DNA of 64,000 nt from Nitrobacter sp963807355 (GTDB lineage Bacteria; Pseudomonadota; Alphaproteobacteria; Rhizobiales; Xanthobacteraceae): assembly GCA_963807355.1 (NCBI GenBank), contig CAWEBX010000015.1:6855-70854 (forward strand), read 5' to 3'. A model generated the notes under the pieces. That model was not told the DNA's origin, searched no databases, and saw only the letters and a list, made by a program, of their open reading frames with translations. The first letter of the stretch is position 1; the number at the start of each line of letters is the position of its first letter. The translations under genes and the position numbers were made by a program. This document shows, piece after piece, positions 8,456 to 18,439 of this stretch.

Positions 8456-9349
8456 TTAATGCATAATCGGCTTTTCGGCTATTGCTTGCGCTGCTGGCGG
8501 AAGCGATCCGGCTGGCTTTGAAGGCCAGGCGATGGCCTCTGGCGCCGGCGGTTTATATCCGAGCGATGAGTGTGGTCGCTCGGTGTTGTAGTAGCGCCGC
8601 CATGCCTCGATGATGACCTTGGCCTCGGCGAGGCTGTAGAAGATCTCACTGTTGAGCAGTTCGTCGCGAAGCTTCGAGTTGAAGCTCTCGCAGTAGCCGT
8701 TCTCCCAAGGGCTTCCGGGCTCGATGAACGCGGTCTTGGCGCCGACAGCTGCAATCCACTCTCGCACTGCCTTGGCGATGAACTCCGGCCCGTTATCAGA
8801 ACGAACGTGGCCGGGCACGCCGCGTAGGATGAACAGGTCCGACAAGACGTCGATGACGTCGGTCGAGTTGAGCTTGCGATCAATCCGGATCGCCAGACAT
8901 TCTCGGGTGAACTCGTCGATGATGTTGAGCATGCGGAACTTCCTGCCATTGTGGGTCCGGCCCTCGACGAAGTCATAGGACCAAACATGGTTTGGATGCT
9001 CGGGCCGAAGCCGGACGCACGATCCGTCATTCAGCCAGAGCCGGCCTCTCTTCGGTTGTTCTGGGAACCTTCAGCCCCTCCCGTCGCCAGATGCGCTCGA
9101 CGCGCTTGGCATTCACCGTCCAGCCCTCAGAGCGCAGCATCGCCGTGATCCGGCGATAGCCATAGCGGCCGTAGCGTGAGGCCAGACGGATGTGTCGGTC
9201 GTCAATGCCTCTTCATCCGGTCGGCTTTGCGGCTTCTTGCGCTGGGTCGAGCGATGCTGACCCAGAACCTTGCAGGCAAAGCGCTCCGAAACGGAGAACT
9301 TCGCCATGACATGATCGACGCAGCGGCGACGGCGGGAGGGGCTCAGAAG
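8456..9349 (-). pseudogene. IS3 transposase OrfB (DDE integrase), copy B, frameshifted
   Basis: N-terminal part MAKFSVSERFACKVLGQHR (start near 9307), a shifted middle (GYRRITAML region about 9150-9200), then a clean C-terminal half from about 9030 to 8456. DDE motifs are kept: NIIDEFTREC (first Asp), VRSDNGPEF (second Asp), SPWENGYCESFNSKLRDELL (Glu), and the tail ERPHSSLGYKPPAPEA. At least two indels (about 9205 and 9050) break the frame, so this copy looks immobile as sequenced. Confidence 0.8.
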
Positions 9350-9621
9350 TTTCCCGAGGCAGCCTCTTTCAGGATCAGCTTCTCCAGCGTCAGCTCCGAC
9401 ACAGCCTTGCGCAGCCGGTCGTTCTCTTTCTCAAGCTCCTTGAGGCGTTTCACCTGGTCGCCCTTCAGGCCACCAAACTCCTTGCGCCACCGGTAATACG
9501 TGAACTGCGTCACGCCGATCGAACGAACCGCTTCGCCAACCGATCTGCCTTGTGAAAGAAAAACATCGACCTGGCGCAGCTTCGCGACAATCTCTTCCGG
9601 CTTGTGCTTCTTCTGGGGCAT
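9343..9621 (-). CDS. IS3 transposase OrfA, copy B
   Basis: An intact 92-residue protein: MPQKKHKPEEIVAKLRQVDV, helix-turn-helix region GVTQFTYYRWRKEFGGL, leucine-rich coil to LTLEKLILKEAASGNF. OrfA binds the element ends. In this family it is joined to OrfB by programmed -1 frameshifting to make the active OrfAB transposase. Confidence 0.85.
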   Translation of the reverse strand: MPQKKHKPEEIVAKLRQVDVFLSQGRSVGEAVRSIGVTQFTYYRWRKEFGGLKGDQVKRLKELEKENDRLRKAVSELTLEKLILKEAASGNF

Positions 9622-9749
9622 TCCAATGTCCTCTCTAACGGCTAATAGCCTAATTCAGGGAGGACCACTTTTCAGGGGGCAGACCACATTGCGCGCCTCG
9701 ACCCGGACGCTACCAAGAGTGAGGGCGACGCCGCGGCGCGCGACGCCCG

Positions 9750-10125
9750 GGCAAAAAAGAATTCTTCGCGAGGTGTACAAAGGAGAAGAGTTCAAGGGAA
9801 AGCACGTGGTGCCGGGCTTGGGAGAGCGTTGGGATCGCCCCCTTGAGGAGCAGCTTGGAATCAGCATCCCGGATGAGAGCCTGCCCGCGATGATGGGAAG
9901 ATCGTACGCGGCATCACATTCCGCGAAGGCGGCGCCTTTATCGAACCTGATCAGAAGATCCAGTCTTTTCTGGTTAAGGATGAGGATGTGAAAGACGTAA
10001 AAGAGATACTCGACAGGGCTGGCATGGAGTTCAAGGTAGAACATGGCCTTGTCGTCCGACGAGCGCGGTCTACGGATGGCGACCTGTACGAAATCACCTT
10101 CTGGAGTCAGTTCAAGACGTACCGA
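9750..10125 (+). pseudogene. Remnant of an unidentified gene next to IS3 copy B
   Basis: One frame reads EVYKGEEFKGKHVVPGLGER then PLEEQLGISIPDESLPAMM. After a one-base shift near 9900 it continues IVRGITFREGGAFIEPDQKI, VKDVKEILDRAGMEFKVEH and LYEITFWSQFKTY. The continuous sense across the shift shows a former gene of at least 125 codons. No family recognised. IS3 copy B sits directly before it and may have cut off its 5' end. Confidence 0.4.
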
Positions 10126-10354
10126 CGGTCTCCAAGCCGACGCCTGCCTTGTCTTCGCGCCAGCGCCGCGCACTCACGCGGGCGCGGCTTAACGCGTGGT
10201 TATAAGAGCGCGCAGAAAAGCAGGGCAGGCCAAAAGCCGGAGCACGAAGGCGCGTCCGAAAACGTGCTCGGCAAAAGCCGATAGTACGCTGATCGCGCTC
10301 GTTAATGACCTGTGGCACGGGTCGTCCGATCGATTTGACTTGAAGCGCGGCGCT

Positions 10355-10500
10355 TTAAGCGCCGCCCTTCATTGTGGCAATGCTGTTGAGGCGGCGCTTG
10401 GCACCGGCCGCGATAGACTCCGCCATCGCCTGCGGGAAATCCTTCGGCAAGTTGGCAATGGTAGCGTCGATCTTCGCTCCAGCCGTATCCGCGACGCTGG
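10355..10500 (-). pseudogene. hipA: Possible HipA C-terminal remnant
   Basis: The minus strand reads KIDATIANLPKDFPQAMAES then IAAGAKRRLNSIATMKGGA and stops at 10355. This resembles the final helices of HipA-type serine/threonine kinase toxins (LPxxFPxxVAxxIxxGxxRR). No kinase core is present, so this is at most a tail fragment of a toxin-antitoxin locus. Confidence 0.35.
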
Positions 10501-10509
10501 CACCAAACG

Positions 10510-10770
10510 CTGAAGAACCGCATCCTGCTGGAAAACTACTTCCTGCCGGGTGATCTCGAGCGGAATGTCGCGGCGTTCGTCGATCACTACAACCATCGCC
10601 GCTACCACGAAAGCATCGGCAATCTCACTCCCGCCGACGTCTACTTTGGGCGCGGCGACCTCATCATGCTGGAAAGGGAAAGGATCAAACGCGAAACCAT
10701 CAAACAACGCCGCTTGCTTCATCGACAAGCGGCCGCCTATGACAATCCTGATGGGCCAGAGCCTCCGTTA
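10510..10770 (+). pseudogene. IS3/IS481-type integrase 3' fragment
   Basis: Starts abruptly in the integrase core: TLKNRILLENYFLPGDLE, VAAFVDHYNHRRYHESIGNL, TPADVYFGRG, then a basic helix ERIKRETIKQRRLLHR. This is the C-terminal third of a DDE transposase. It differs from the IS3 copies A-F in this window, so it stems from another element. Confidence 0.65.
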
Positions 10771-10804
10771 GCTCACACCGCCGATGGTCCCAAAATCCCC
10801 GACG

Positions 10805-10928
10805 ACGGCAATCACCACCGATGACGTGCTGGCGGTCTTGAAACAAACCGATCTGGCAGGCCGAGGGCGAAACCACGGCCCGTCTGCGCGGTCGAATTGA
10901 GAAAGTACTGGGCGCGTCGGTGCCATGA
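10805..10928 (+). pseudogene. Tyrosine integrase remnant
   Basis: TAITTDDVLAVLK, then after a one-base shift PIWQAEGETTARLRGRIEKVL. This is the SAM-like core-binding region of P4-type (DUF4102) tyrosine integrases, where the usual text is ITTxDVLxVLxPIW..K.ETAxRxRGRIExVLDWA. No catalytic R-H-R-Y part is left. It is a trace of a former integrated island. Confidence 0.5.
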
Positions 10929-11088
10929 TATTTCATCAAGGCTTGCGCTGGCGGTCGCGCTCCGCGCACAGCCCGTCAACTTGGCCAGCACTCCAGCTCC
11001 ACTGACTAGCCATTTTGGAGTGGGCCCCTGGTGCAGGACAGGTATCAAAGTTGATTGACCGGGTGGCCGGGCTTTTGGAGAAAAGCCC

Positions 11089-11133
11089 ATGCCGAGATAC
11101 CGATCCCACAGCCTTGAGTTCAAGCTCGCGGTC
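11089..11133 (+). pseudogene. Transposase OrfA start fragment
   Basis: MPRYRSHSLEFKLAV matches the opening of another IS-family OrfA (MPRYRSHSxEFKRQVV) and then leaves the family. A GC-rich palindrome (GGCCGGGCTTTTGGAGAAAAGCCC) precedes it and may be part of the element end. Only 15 codons remain. Confidence 0.4.
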
Positions 11134-11257
11134 GGGGGCACGGGTGAAACTGCTCTCGCAGCCTTCGCATTTGTGACCCCTTTTTTCTTCGGTGGACTTT
11201 GTTGTTCCTCGAAATTGTGCAGAATGGATGAATGAATTCGCGATTGAGGATGGATTG

Positions 11258-11551
11258 ATGGCGATACTGCGAACTCTCTTGTTAGTGACAGCCACTGTGG
11301 TCGTTTCGACAGTTATGGTTCAAGCAGCGGAACTCGAAATTGGGCCGCGGGCCACCCGGGCCGCCTCATATTACCATCACCGGCAGCACCTTTCCGATAG
11401 CTGTGGATTCGTCCAGGGCGTGCGTGGTAGGAACCCCATGACGGTACCCTTCTTCGGAGAAGGCTGGAGTAATGGGACTACTTACTTATCTGGATGGCAG
11501 CGGTGCACCTGCTGTGCTACGGCTGAGCCCGCGGTCTCCGTCAGGTATTAG
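11258..11551 (+). CDS. Small secreted Cys-containing protein of unknown function
   Basis: From ATG 11258 (GAGGATGGATTG upstream) a 97-residue protein: signal peptide LRTLLLVTATVVVSTVMVQA, then a Tyr/His/Gly-rich mature part with five cysteines after the signal peptide (including CTCC), suggesting a disulfide-stabilised periplasmic or secreted peptide. It lies alone inside the IS graveyard. No family recognised. Confidence 0.45.
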   Translation: MAILRTLLLVTATVVVSTVMVQAAELEIGPRATRAASYYHHRQHLSDSCGFVQGVRGRNPMTVPFFGEGWSNGTTYLSGWQRCTCCATAEPAVSVRY

Positions 11552-12030
11552 GACAGGTGCATTCTGCGATGGGATCATACCACCACATGTGGTGAGCCAA
11601 GCGGATTGGAAAGCATCGCAATCTGGTGGAACGCCTTTTGGTCCCACCTAAAAGCAACACACTGACACCGTTCAATCTTGCTGGTCCGCTAAGGAGTACT
11701 AAAGGCCGGGCGGCACCCTAATATTCTTCCCCGGGTAGCCGCGCGATGATGGCCAAGGTGACGAAGCGCCAAGAGCAAACGGCCTAGTGCAGAGCTATTT
11801 GACGTTCACCACATACCCGCAAAGGTCTAGGTAGCTCAAGACGGGGCTTCGGACCGGGCATAGAGGAAGCTCCCTTCGCAGTCTTCACGCCTAAACCCCT
11901 CGCGTTTGTGACCCTTGAAATAGCCGCAGCTTGAAACCCTCTGGGAGTTCTGATGGTAGGATCAGGACCTATTAAATTGTTGCGGCTGGCATGATTGGCT
12001 GATTTATTGGTGTCGCGAGGGGTCGTCACG
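11552..12030. other. Non-coding span between IS relics
   Basis: No family-like frame found. The minus strand at 11840-11910 is rich in short Pro/Arg codons and shares the phrase CGCxTTTGTGACCC with 11165-11180; I cannot assign it. Confidence 0.35.
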
Positions 12031-12325
12031 ATGGCTGATCAATTTTTGCTGTCGAAGGCGCAGATGCGCCGGATCGAGCCATATTTTCCGTTGTCGCACG
12101 GAGTTGCGCGGGTTGATGATCGGCTGGTGATCAGCGGCATCGTCTTCGTTATCAGAAACGGGCTGCGCTGGCGCGATGCGCCGCGTGAGTACGGTCCGCA
12201 CAAGACCGTCTACAATCGCTTCGTGCGCTGGAGCCGTCTTGGTGTGTTCAACAAGACTGGCTCTTAAGGGCGGCGCTCCGAAGCGGTTAATGATCGACGC
12301 CACCCATCTGAAGGCGCATGTCCGA
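12031..12325 (+). pseudogene. IS5-family transposase N-terminal fragment
   Basis: MADQFLLSKAQMRRIEPYFP, GVARVDDRLVISGIVFVIRN, GLRWRDAPREYGPHKTVYNR and FVRWSRLGVFNK, then after a shift and a missing stretch GGAPKRLMIDATHLKAH. This is the N-terminal (DUF4096-like) domain and the first catalytic Asp (MIDATHLKAH) of an IS5/IS427-type transposase. The sequence leaves the family at about 12325. Confidence 0.7.
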
Positions 12326-12419
12326 GACATTAACTTTGAATTGAAGTTGCTCTTTTTTGCGATGCCCTTGATCCTGATCAATTCGACGTCAACGAAAAGA
12401 CACGGAAAACCCCTGGGCG

Positions 12420-12498
12420 GTCTAACCTTGCAGGGGTACCGAGGGCTCCGCGCAAAAGAGGTCGCCCTCAAAGACCCATGACCCTCGCAAGGTTAGGC
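12420..12498. repeat. Nested hairpin with attC-like outer boxes
   Basis: Perfect outer arms CTAACCTTGC (12422-12431) and GCAAGGTTAG (12487-12496) enclose a second stem GAGGGC/GCCCTC. The outermost 7-mers fit integron attC core boxes (GTCTAAC for RYYYAAC, GTTAGGC for GTTRRRY) 79 bases apart. Against attC, the spacer next to the boxes is paired rather than unpaired, and no integrase or gene cassette is near. It may equally be the end of a lost mobile element or an RNA hairpin. Confidence 0.35.
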
Positions 12499-12953
12499 TT
12501 AATGCCCTATCCGGCCTGTTTCTGAACCGACGATTCCTTGCGTAGTGTCGAAAAATCGCTCATCTTCTTACGGGAGAAGGTGACGGCACGGCTGATCGAG
12601 AGAACGGTTCGACAAAGTCGGCACCCACGTCGCCAGCTTCTAGACTTCGACAGGAAAGTCGCCGGCAACGGCGAAGTCTGTCAACTAAACTCAAGGCGGC
12701 CGACTCTGGGTCGATCTTGCAAGTTCGGACGACCACCGCTGGAAATGGACTATGTCGGCTCGTATTTTGATGGAAGCTTATCCGACCTATCCCATTTTTC
12801 ACGACCGGTCATGCCAATGGCATGCCGGCCGCCGCTCGCGCAGGCCGCGCACCGGCAACTATGCCACGGCAGCGCGAGACTTTTTCCGACAAGTTCGACG
12901 GCTTATGGGTAAATGTCCTATTCAAGGCACAGCTACCTGCATAGGAGGACGCA
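12499..12953. other. Unassigned region upstream of type I secretion genes
   Basis: Open frames exist but none reads like a known family. The last 60 bases should contain the promoter and leader of the secretion operon; AGGAGG precedes the ATG at 12954. Confidence 0.35.
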
Positions 12954-13292
12954 ATGCACGACGAAATCTACACGGACGGAATCGATGAAATTATGGTTGG
13001 CGGTTCGATCGTTCGTGTCGATCTCGTCAGCCTGTCGCCCACCGAGCGCGATGCCAATAATACGCCAAAGAAGGTTTTCCGCCAGCGGATCATCTTCCCG
13101 ATAGAAGCCTTTGCCAACTCAGTGGAAGTGATGCAGAACGCATTGCAGGGTCTGGTCGATGCTGGCGTCGTGAAGCGAAACGCACCTAGAACGCAGTCCG
13201 AGCCGCTGCGTGCGAGTACGACGCCCGAAAGTAACGACCCCAATCATCCCCAGAACCCGCGTACACCCAATGCCTCAACCAATTTCCGCTGA
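12954..13292 (+). CDS. Small protein encoded first in the type I secretion operon
   Basis: 112 residues with an ideal ribosome binding site (AGGAGGACGCA before ATG). The acidic N-terminal half (MHDEIYTDGIDEIMVGGSIV) and the central segment FRQRIIFPIEAFANSVEVMQ look folded; the C-terminal 35 residues are Pro/Asn/Thr-rich and disordered. It overlaps the start of the ABC transporter gene by 23 bases, so the two are co-translated. No family recognised. It could be a small accessory or substrate-specific factor of this secretion system, judged from position only. Confidence 0.6.
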   Translation: MHDEIYTDGIDEIMVGGSIVRVDLVSLSPTERDANNTPKKVFRQRIIFPIEAFANSVEVMQNALQGLVDAGVVKRNAPRTQSEPLRASTTPESNDPNHPQNPRTPNASTNFR

Positions 13293-15502
13293 GTTGGCTC
13301 AGAACGACAACCTTGCCCCCGAAGACACCGGCGCCCCGCGGATCGAGCCTTCCAGCGAAGGCAATCGGACCGCGCTCGCATGTCTTGTATGGGTTGCAAC
13401 CCATCACGGCATCGATCTTTCGGTGGAGCGCCTGAATCATACATACGCCATCGGCCAGGAGGGCGTGTCGCAGGCGATGATGCTGCGAATGGCGAAAAAT
13501 GCAGGGCTTCGCGCGCGCACCACAACGGCTGACTGGCAGACATTGTTCGCGCTCGGCGAGGCTTACCCCGCCGCGGTGCAGCTCTCCAACGGCAACTGGG
13601 TGGTGGTGACTGCCGCTGCCGCCGCACCAGACGGCGAGCAGTTCGTTCGGGTTATCGATCCGCTTGCCGAGCGTCAGAACGAGCCTGTGATCGTCGATCG
13701 GACACGCTTCTGCGCTAATTGGAGTGGCGTCGTCCTTCTGGCCAAACGTAACAACCGTTCGGCCGGTGCGCGGGAAAAATTTGGCTTCCGCTGGTTTGCC
13801 CCGGAGCTGCTGCGCGAATGGCGACTTTTCGTTGATGTCGCCGTCGCTTCGATCCTTCTTTATGCGCTGGGATTGGTTGTCCCGATTTTCTTCCAGCTCG
13901 TTATCGACAAAGTCCTTGTCCACGAAAGCTTCACAACACTGTATGTCTTGGCGGTCGGCGCGATCGGGGCATTGATATTCGATGCGGTCTTCGGCTTCCT
14001 CCGCCGCTATCTGATGCTCTATGCCACCAACCGGGTGGACATTCGTGTCGCGACGAAGACGTTCGGTCACCTGCTTGGCCTGCCTGTCGCTTTCTTTGAG
14101 CACATTTCCGCAGGCGTTCTTGTCAAGCACATGCAACAGGCGGCGCGTATCCGTGAATTCCTGACGGGCCGGATGTTCGTCACGATGCTAGATACCATTT
14201 CGCTGTTCGTCTTTATTCCGGTGCTTGCGTTCTACAGCATTAAGCTGACCGGCCTGGTGCTTGCCTTTACCGCGCTCAGCGGGACGATCGTCGTGCTATT
14301 GATGGGTCCGTTTCAGCGCCGACTGCTCTCGCTCTATGAGGCCGAGGCTGCGCGCCAGGCCCTTCTCGTCGAGACGGTCCATGGCATGCGAACGGTAAAG
14401 TCGCTGGCGATGGAGCCGCTGCAGGGGCGTCAGTGGGACGATCGTTGCGCGCAGTCGACGCAGATGCGTTTCGACGTTGAGAAGATTTCGGCGAGTGCCC
14501 AGTCGATCACCGGATTGCTGGAAAAGCTTATGACTTTGGGAATCATTGGGCTGGGGGCGCTGGACGTCTTCAGCGGTGAAATGACGATCGGCGCGCTTGT
14601 CGCGTTCAACATGCTTGCCGGCCGGGTTTCAGGACCGCTGGTTCAAATGGTCACAATGGTTCATGAGTACCAGGAAGTCGCGCTTGCGGTGAAGATGCTT
14701 GGCGAAGTGATGAACCAGAAGCCGGAGCGCGAGGCCGGACGCGAAGGACTGCGGCCCGAGCTGGTCGGAAAGATCGAGTTCGAGAACGTATCGTTTCGCT
14801 ACAGCCCTGATGCACCATTGGCACTCGACGATGTGACGTTCAGCATTGAACCGGGCAAGGTGTTTGGTATCGTCGGCAGGAGCGGCTCCGGAAAGACCAC
14901 GATAACCCGCATGATATCGGGTCTTCACCCGGTTCAGGATGGACTGGTGCGGATCGACGGCTTTGACGCGCGCGAGCTTGACTTGGCGCACCTACGTGCG
15001 GGATCTCGGCCTGGTGTTGCAGGACAATTTTCTGTTTCGCGGCACCGTTCGGGACAACATCGCCAGCGTGAAGCGAGGAGCGACTTTTGCTGAAGTCGTG
15101 CAGGCGGCACAACTCGCTGGCGCGGATGAATTCATTGAGCGTCTGCCACGTGGCTTCGATACGATGCTAGAGGAAAACGCCTCGAACCTCTCAGGAGGGC
15201 AGAAGCAGCGGCTTGCGATCGCCCGTGCATTGATCGTCAATCCTCGCGTACTGATACTTGACGAGGCGACGAGCGCGCTCGATTCCGAAAGCGAGATGAT
15301 TATTCGCAGGAATTTGCGGCGGATCGCGGCAGGACGTACCGTTATCATCGTGTCGCATCGGCTGTCGATGCTGGCCGAGGCTGACGCGATACTCGTCATC
15401 GATCGGGGACGCGTTATCGATATCGATCGTCACGAAAGTCTTTTGAAGAAATGTTCGATGTATCGCCATCTCTGGAACCAGCAGATGAGGCAGGTCGCAT
15501 GA
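13270..15502 (+). pseudogene. Type I secretion ABC transporter with C39-like domain (HlyB/LapB type), one frameshift
   Basis: Start at ATG 13270 (MPQPISAELAQ). Residues about 35-160 form a peptidase-C39-like domain without the catalytic Cys (RTALACL where peptidases have DCGLACL), so it binds substrate rather than cutting it. Residues 185-470 are the six-helix membrane domain. The ATPase domain has Walker A GRSGSGKTT, Q-loop LVLQDNF, signature LSGGQKQR, Walker B VLILDEATSALD and H-loop VSHR. One extra base near 14995 (between LDLAHLR and DLGLVLQDN) shifts the frame; removing it gives about 740 residues, the normal size for HlyB-type proteins. It would export RTX or adhesin proteins in one step with the adaptor that follows. 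Confidence 0.85.
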
Positions 15503-16949
15503 ACGGCGCCACAGAAAAACCGGCCGATGCCAAGAAGCCGACCGATGTCAAGAAAAGCGGCCTGGCCAGATTGCGCGACAACCGGCGCCGCAAGCGCGAC
15601 GTCTCCAGGGCTGTTGCCGGCAAGGCTGCCTGTCGTCAGCGAATTTCAGTCGGATGCGATGGAGATCGAACAGCGCAAGCCACCAAGGCTCGCGCGGATC
15701 ACGCTGTATTGTGTTGTAGCACTAATTCTCGCGGCGACGCTATGGGCTACAGTTTCGCACGTCGATATGATCGTGACCGCGCAAGGCAAGTTGATCACGA
15801 CCCGACCCAATATGGTGGTTCAGCCGTTGGAGACATCGGTCATCCGCGAGATCCATGTCAGGGCGGGTGATGTCGTCAATCGCGGCGACGTGCTCGCGAC
15901 GCTGGATCCGACCTTCTCGCAGGCCGATCTGGATCAGCTCCACGATCGTGTCTCGGCGCTGGATGCCGCGATCAATCGTCTCAATGCCGAACTGTCGGGG
16001 CAAGACTACACCGTGACCAATCCATCCGATCCGGATGAAATCCTGCAAGACAAGCTGTTCAAGCAGCGAAAGTCGTTCAATGCCGCGCAGCTGAGTAACT
16101 TCGACGCTCAGATCGCCAGCGCGCGCGCCAACCTGGAGACCAGCCGGAACGAGGAGTCGGTGCTGAAGCAGCGATTGGAGACCATGAATTCGATTGAATC
16201 GATGCGCAGCACTTTGATGGACCAGAAGGTCGGTTCGCGTCTGAATTTTCTGTTGTCCCGCGATGCCCGGCTCGATGTCGAAAGCAATCTGTCGCGCACC
16301 CGCGGTAGTCAGGTCGATTATGCTCATCGTGTCGAGAAGGTATCGGCGGACCGTCAGGTGTTCATCGAGGACTTTCGCAAGCAAGCCTCTCAGGATCTGG
16401 TGGAGACGGTGGCAAAGCGTAATAGCGCTGCCGAGGATCTCAAGAAGGCCGAGCTTCGACGCAAGTTAATTGTGCTAACGGCGCCGGCGGATGCCATCGT
16501 TCTCGAGATCGCCAACCGCACGGTCGGTTCGGTCACGCGGGAAGCTGAAACGCTATTTGTGCTGGTGCCGCGTGATGTGCCGTTGCAGGCCGAGGTTGAT
16601 GTCGAAGGGCGTGATATCGGCCAGGTCGCGGTCGGACAACCGGTTCGGATCAAGTATGAAGCCTATCCGTTCCAGAAAGTTCGGAACCGGCTCAGGTACG
16701 GTTCGTGTGGTCAGCCACGATGCCTTTGCGCCGGATGCCAAGAACGAGCCGACACACCGACTCCAGGCGCCGTACTATCGAGTTCTGGTCGATGTCGCCG
16801 ACACCAAACTGCGACGGCAGCCGGAGCACATGCAGTTGCTTCCGGGTATGGCCGTCACGGCGGAACTCAAGGTCGGCAACCGTCGCGTGATTTCTTACTT
16901 CCTTTACCCGCTGCTCCGTGGGCTGGACGAAAGTATCCGTGAGTACTGA
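15499..16949 (+). pseudogene. HlyD-family type I secretion adaptor, two frameshifts
   Basis: Starts ATG 15499, overlapping the ABC gene stop by ATGA. A basic cytosolic N-terminus, one membrane helix (TLYCVVALILAATLWATVSH), lipoyl half-motifs around VQPLETSVIREIHVRAGDVV, a long coiled coil (15930-16450) and the beta-barrel part ending in ELKVGNRRVISYFLYPLL, the usual HlyD tail. Extra bases lie at about 15610 (after RDVSR) and at 16677 (AGAAAG instead of AGAAG, before FGTGSGTVRVVSHDAF). Restored length is about 480 residues. It spans the periplasm between the ABC pump and a TolC-like pore not encoded here. Confidence 0.85.
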
Positions 16950-17009
16950 GGGATAGTGACTTGTAGTTTTTGGACCTCGATTGGGGAAGCTGCACGGTAG
17001 CACACACTG

Positions 17010-18062
17010 ATCTAGTTGAAGCAGTTGGGCTGGGGGTGTCTGCGGTGCCGGTGGTCGATAGCCGAGCGATGAGTGCGCGCATCGTGTGTTGCGCCATTGC
17101 TGGATTCGCGACTCTTCTTGCTGGATCACGACTTGCTTCTTTCAGACTGTAATAGGTTTCCCGGTTGAGGCATTCGTCGGACGATTGGCCGTTAAAGGAT
17201 TTGCATGGTCGTTCTCCCCTGGGCTGCCTAGCTCGATGTAGAGCGTCCTGGCGCCGAGGTTTCTAGTTGCGAACCACTTTTGACGTCATCTCCGCGCCGT
17301 TGTCGGAGCGGATATATGTTCGGGGACACCCCAGGTAAGCATCATGTCAGCCATCGTTTCGACGACGTCGAAGCTGTTGATCCGACACGCCACACGGATT
17401 GGCCGGGCATTTCCGGGTGAACTCATCGATCAGAGTCATCAGGCGGAGCTTGCGACCGTCATGGGTCTGCGCCTCGACAAAATCGTAGCTCCAGACATGA
17501 TTGAGTGCTGCGGAGTCAACCGGATGCAGGGTCTGTCATTCCGCTAGAGCCTGCCTCGCGGCCTTTGTTTCCTGGCGCTTTCAGCCTGCTACCCCGCCTG
17601 GGTCAGCAGCGACGTGATCGACGATAGCCATAACTCTATACCGAGACGCCAGCGAGACAATCGCTCTCGTCAGCGCATCTTCATCGGCTCGGACAACTTC
17701 GTCCCGCGGGTCGACAATCCGGAAGGCGTGACGTTCGGACAAACGATACTTCGCCTGAATGCCTTGAACAGCCTGCCTGCGCCGCTCAGGGCTTTTCCCG
17801 AGGCTACATCCTTGAGCACTGCTTCTCCGCGACAGATCTGCAACCGGGCGCTCGAGACGAACATTCTCGCGTTCCACCTCTTTCATCCGCTTCGCCGATG
17901 AGGCTCGAGCCCACCGTATTTTCTTTCGCCAGCGATAATAACTCTCCTGCGAGATCCCGGCCTCTCGGCCCGCCACAGCCGGCGTCTTGCCTTGCGACAT
18001 CAACCCGCAATCTGGCGAAGCACTACAACAATTTGCTCCGCGCTAAACCGCTTCTTCGGCAT
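17010..18062 (-). mobile_element. Degenerate IS3-family element, copy C
   Basis: Minus strand. orfA starts at 18062 (MPKKRFSAEQIVVVLRQ) and continues in pieces (AGISQESYYRWRKK, AKRMKEVERENVRLERPVAD). orfB pieces run leftwards: SPERRRQAVQGIQAKYRLSE, RADEDALTRAIVSLASRY, RKLRLMTLIDEF in broken frames, and the tail RNTRCAHSSLGYRPPAPQ at about 17030-17100. At least five indels. Same IS type as copy A (6845-7510). It follows the HlyD gene by only about 60 bases. Confidence 0.7.
17581..18003 (-). pseudogene. IS3 copy C orfA/orfB fused remnant
   Basis: An open stretch in which the C-terminal part of OrfA runs without a stop into the start of OrfB through indels (GCSLGKSPERRRQAVQGIQA). It then reaches ADEDALTRAIVSLASRYRVM before losing the frame. 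It is useful only as evidence for the element; no active transposase is expected. Confidence 0.55.
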
Positions 18063-18439
18063 CCGAAAAGCTCTTTTGCCACGCTCACTCTCTCGCATCC
18101 TTGGTCCAAAAACCTCGTCGGGACAATAGGTCTTGTTTATCTCCGCATTAGGGCTTTGCTGAAGCGGGAAAAGAGCGGTGATCGGGATGAAATTAATCTG
18201 GTGTCGCGAAAAGCTGCAAGCGCTGTATCGACGACTGTCGCAGCGGGGCCGTGACTGAATGGCCGTTCTGGTGTGCAGCTTCGTCCATTGTGGGGCGGCC
18301 TGTGCGAGGAATGCGCATGGCGCTCGCGAAATTTCTCTGTCGGACACTGCAATCGCTATCCCGATTGTTAGGCCGGGCTCGGCGTCAACACCATGATGAG
18401 TTACGAGGCGGAATCGGTTATCACGCACACTGCTATCGC

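Larger units (their letters stand above)
8422..9686 (-). mobile_element. Nearly complete IS3-family (IS407-type) insertion sequence, copy B
   Basis: About 1265 bases, with imperfect terminal inverted repeats: TGGCCTGCCCCTATGAGG at 8422 (plus strand) and TGGTCTGCCCCCTGAAAA read leftwards from 9686. Two overlapping genes lie inside. Flanking bases do not form an obvious 4-bp target duplication, so either the host site has changed or the ends recombined. To its right is a relic of an older gene (9750-10125). Confidence 0.85.

Noticed and set aside
8422..9686. Target-site duplication of IS3 copy B
   Set aside because: The 4-5 bases on the two sides (GTGGT and CATT) do not match.
12420..12498. 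True integron attC site
   Set aside because: Spacers next to the core boxes are fully paired, and no integrase or cassette is present; kept only as a structured repeat.
12538..12912. 124-codon plus-strand frame before the secretion operon
   Set aside because: Composition-driven, Arg/Ser-rich, overlapped by a second open frame; no support for either.
13186..14136. 316-codon minus-strand frame
   Set aside because: Shadow of the ABC transporter coding strand.
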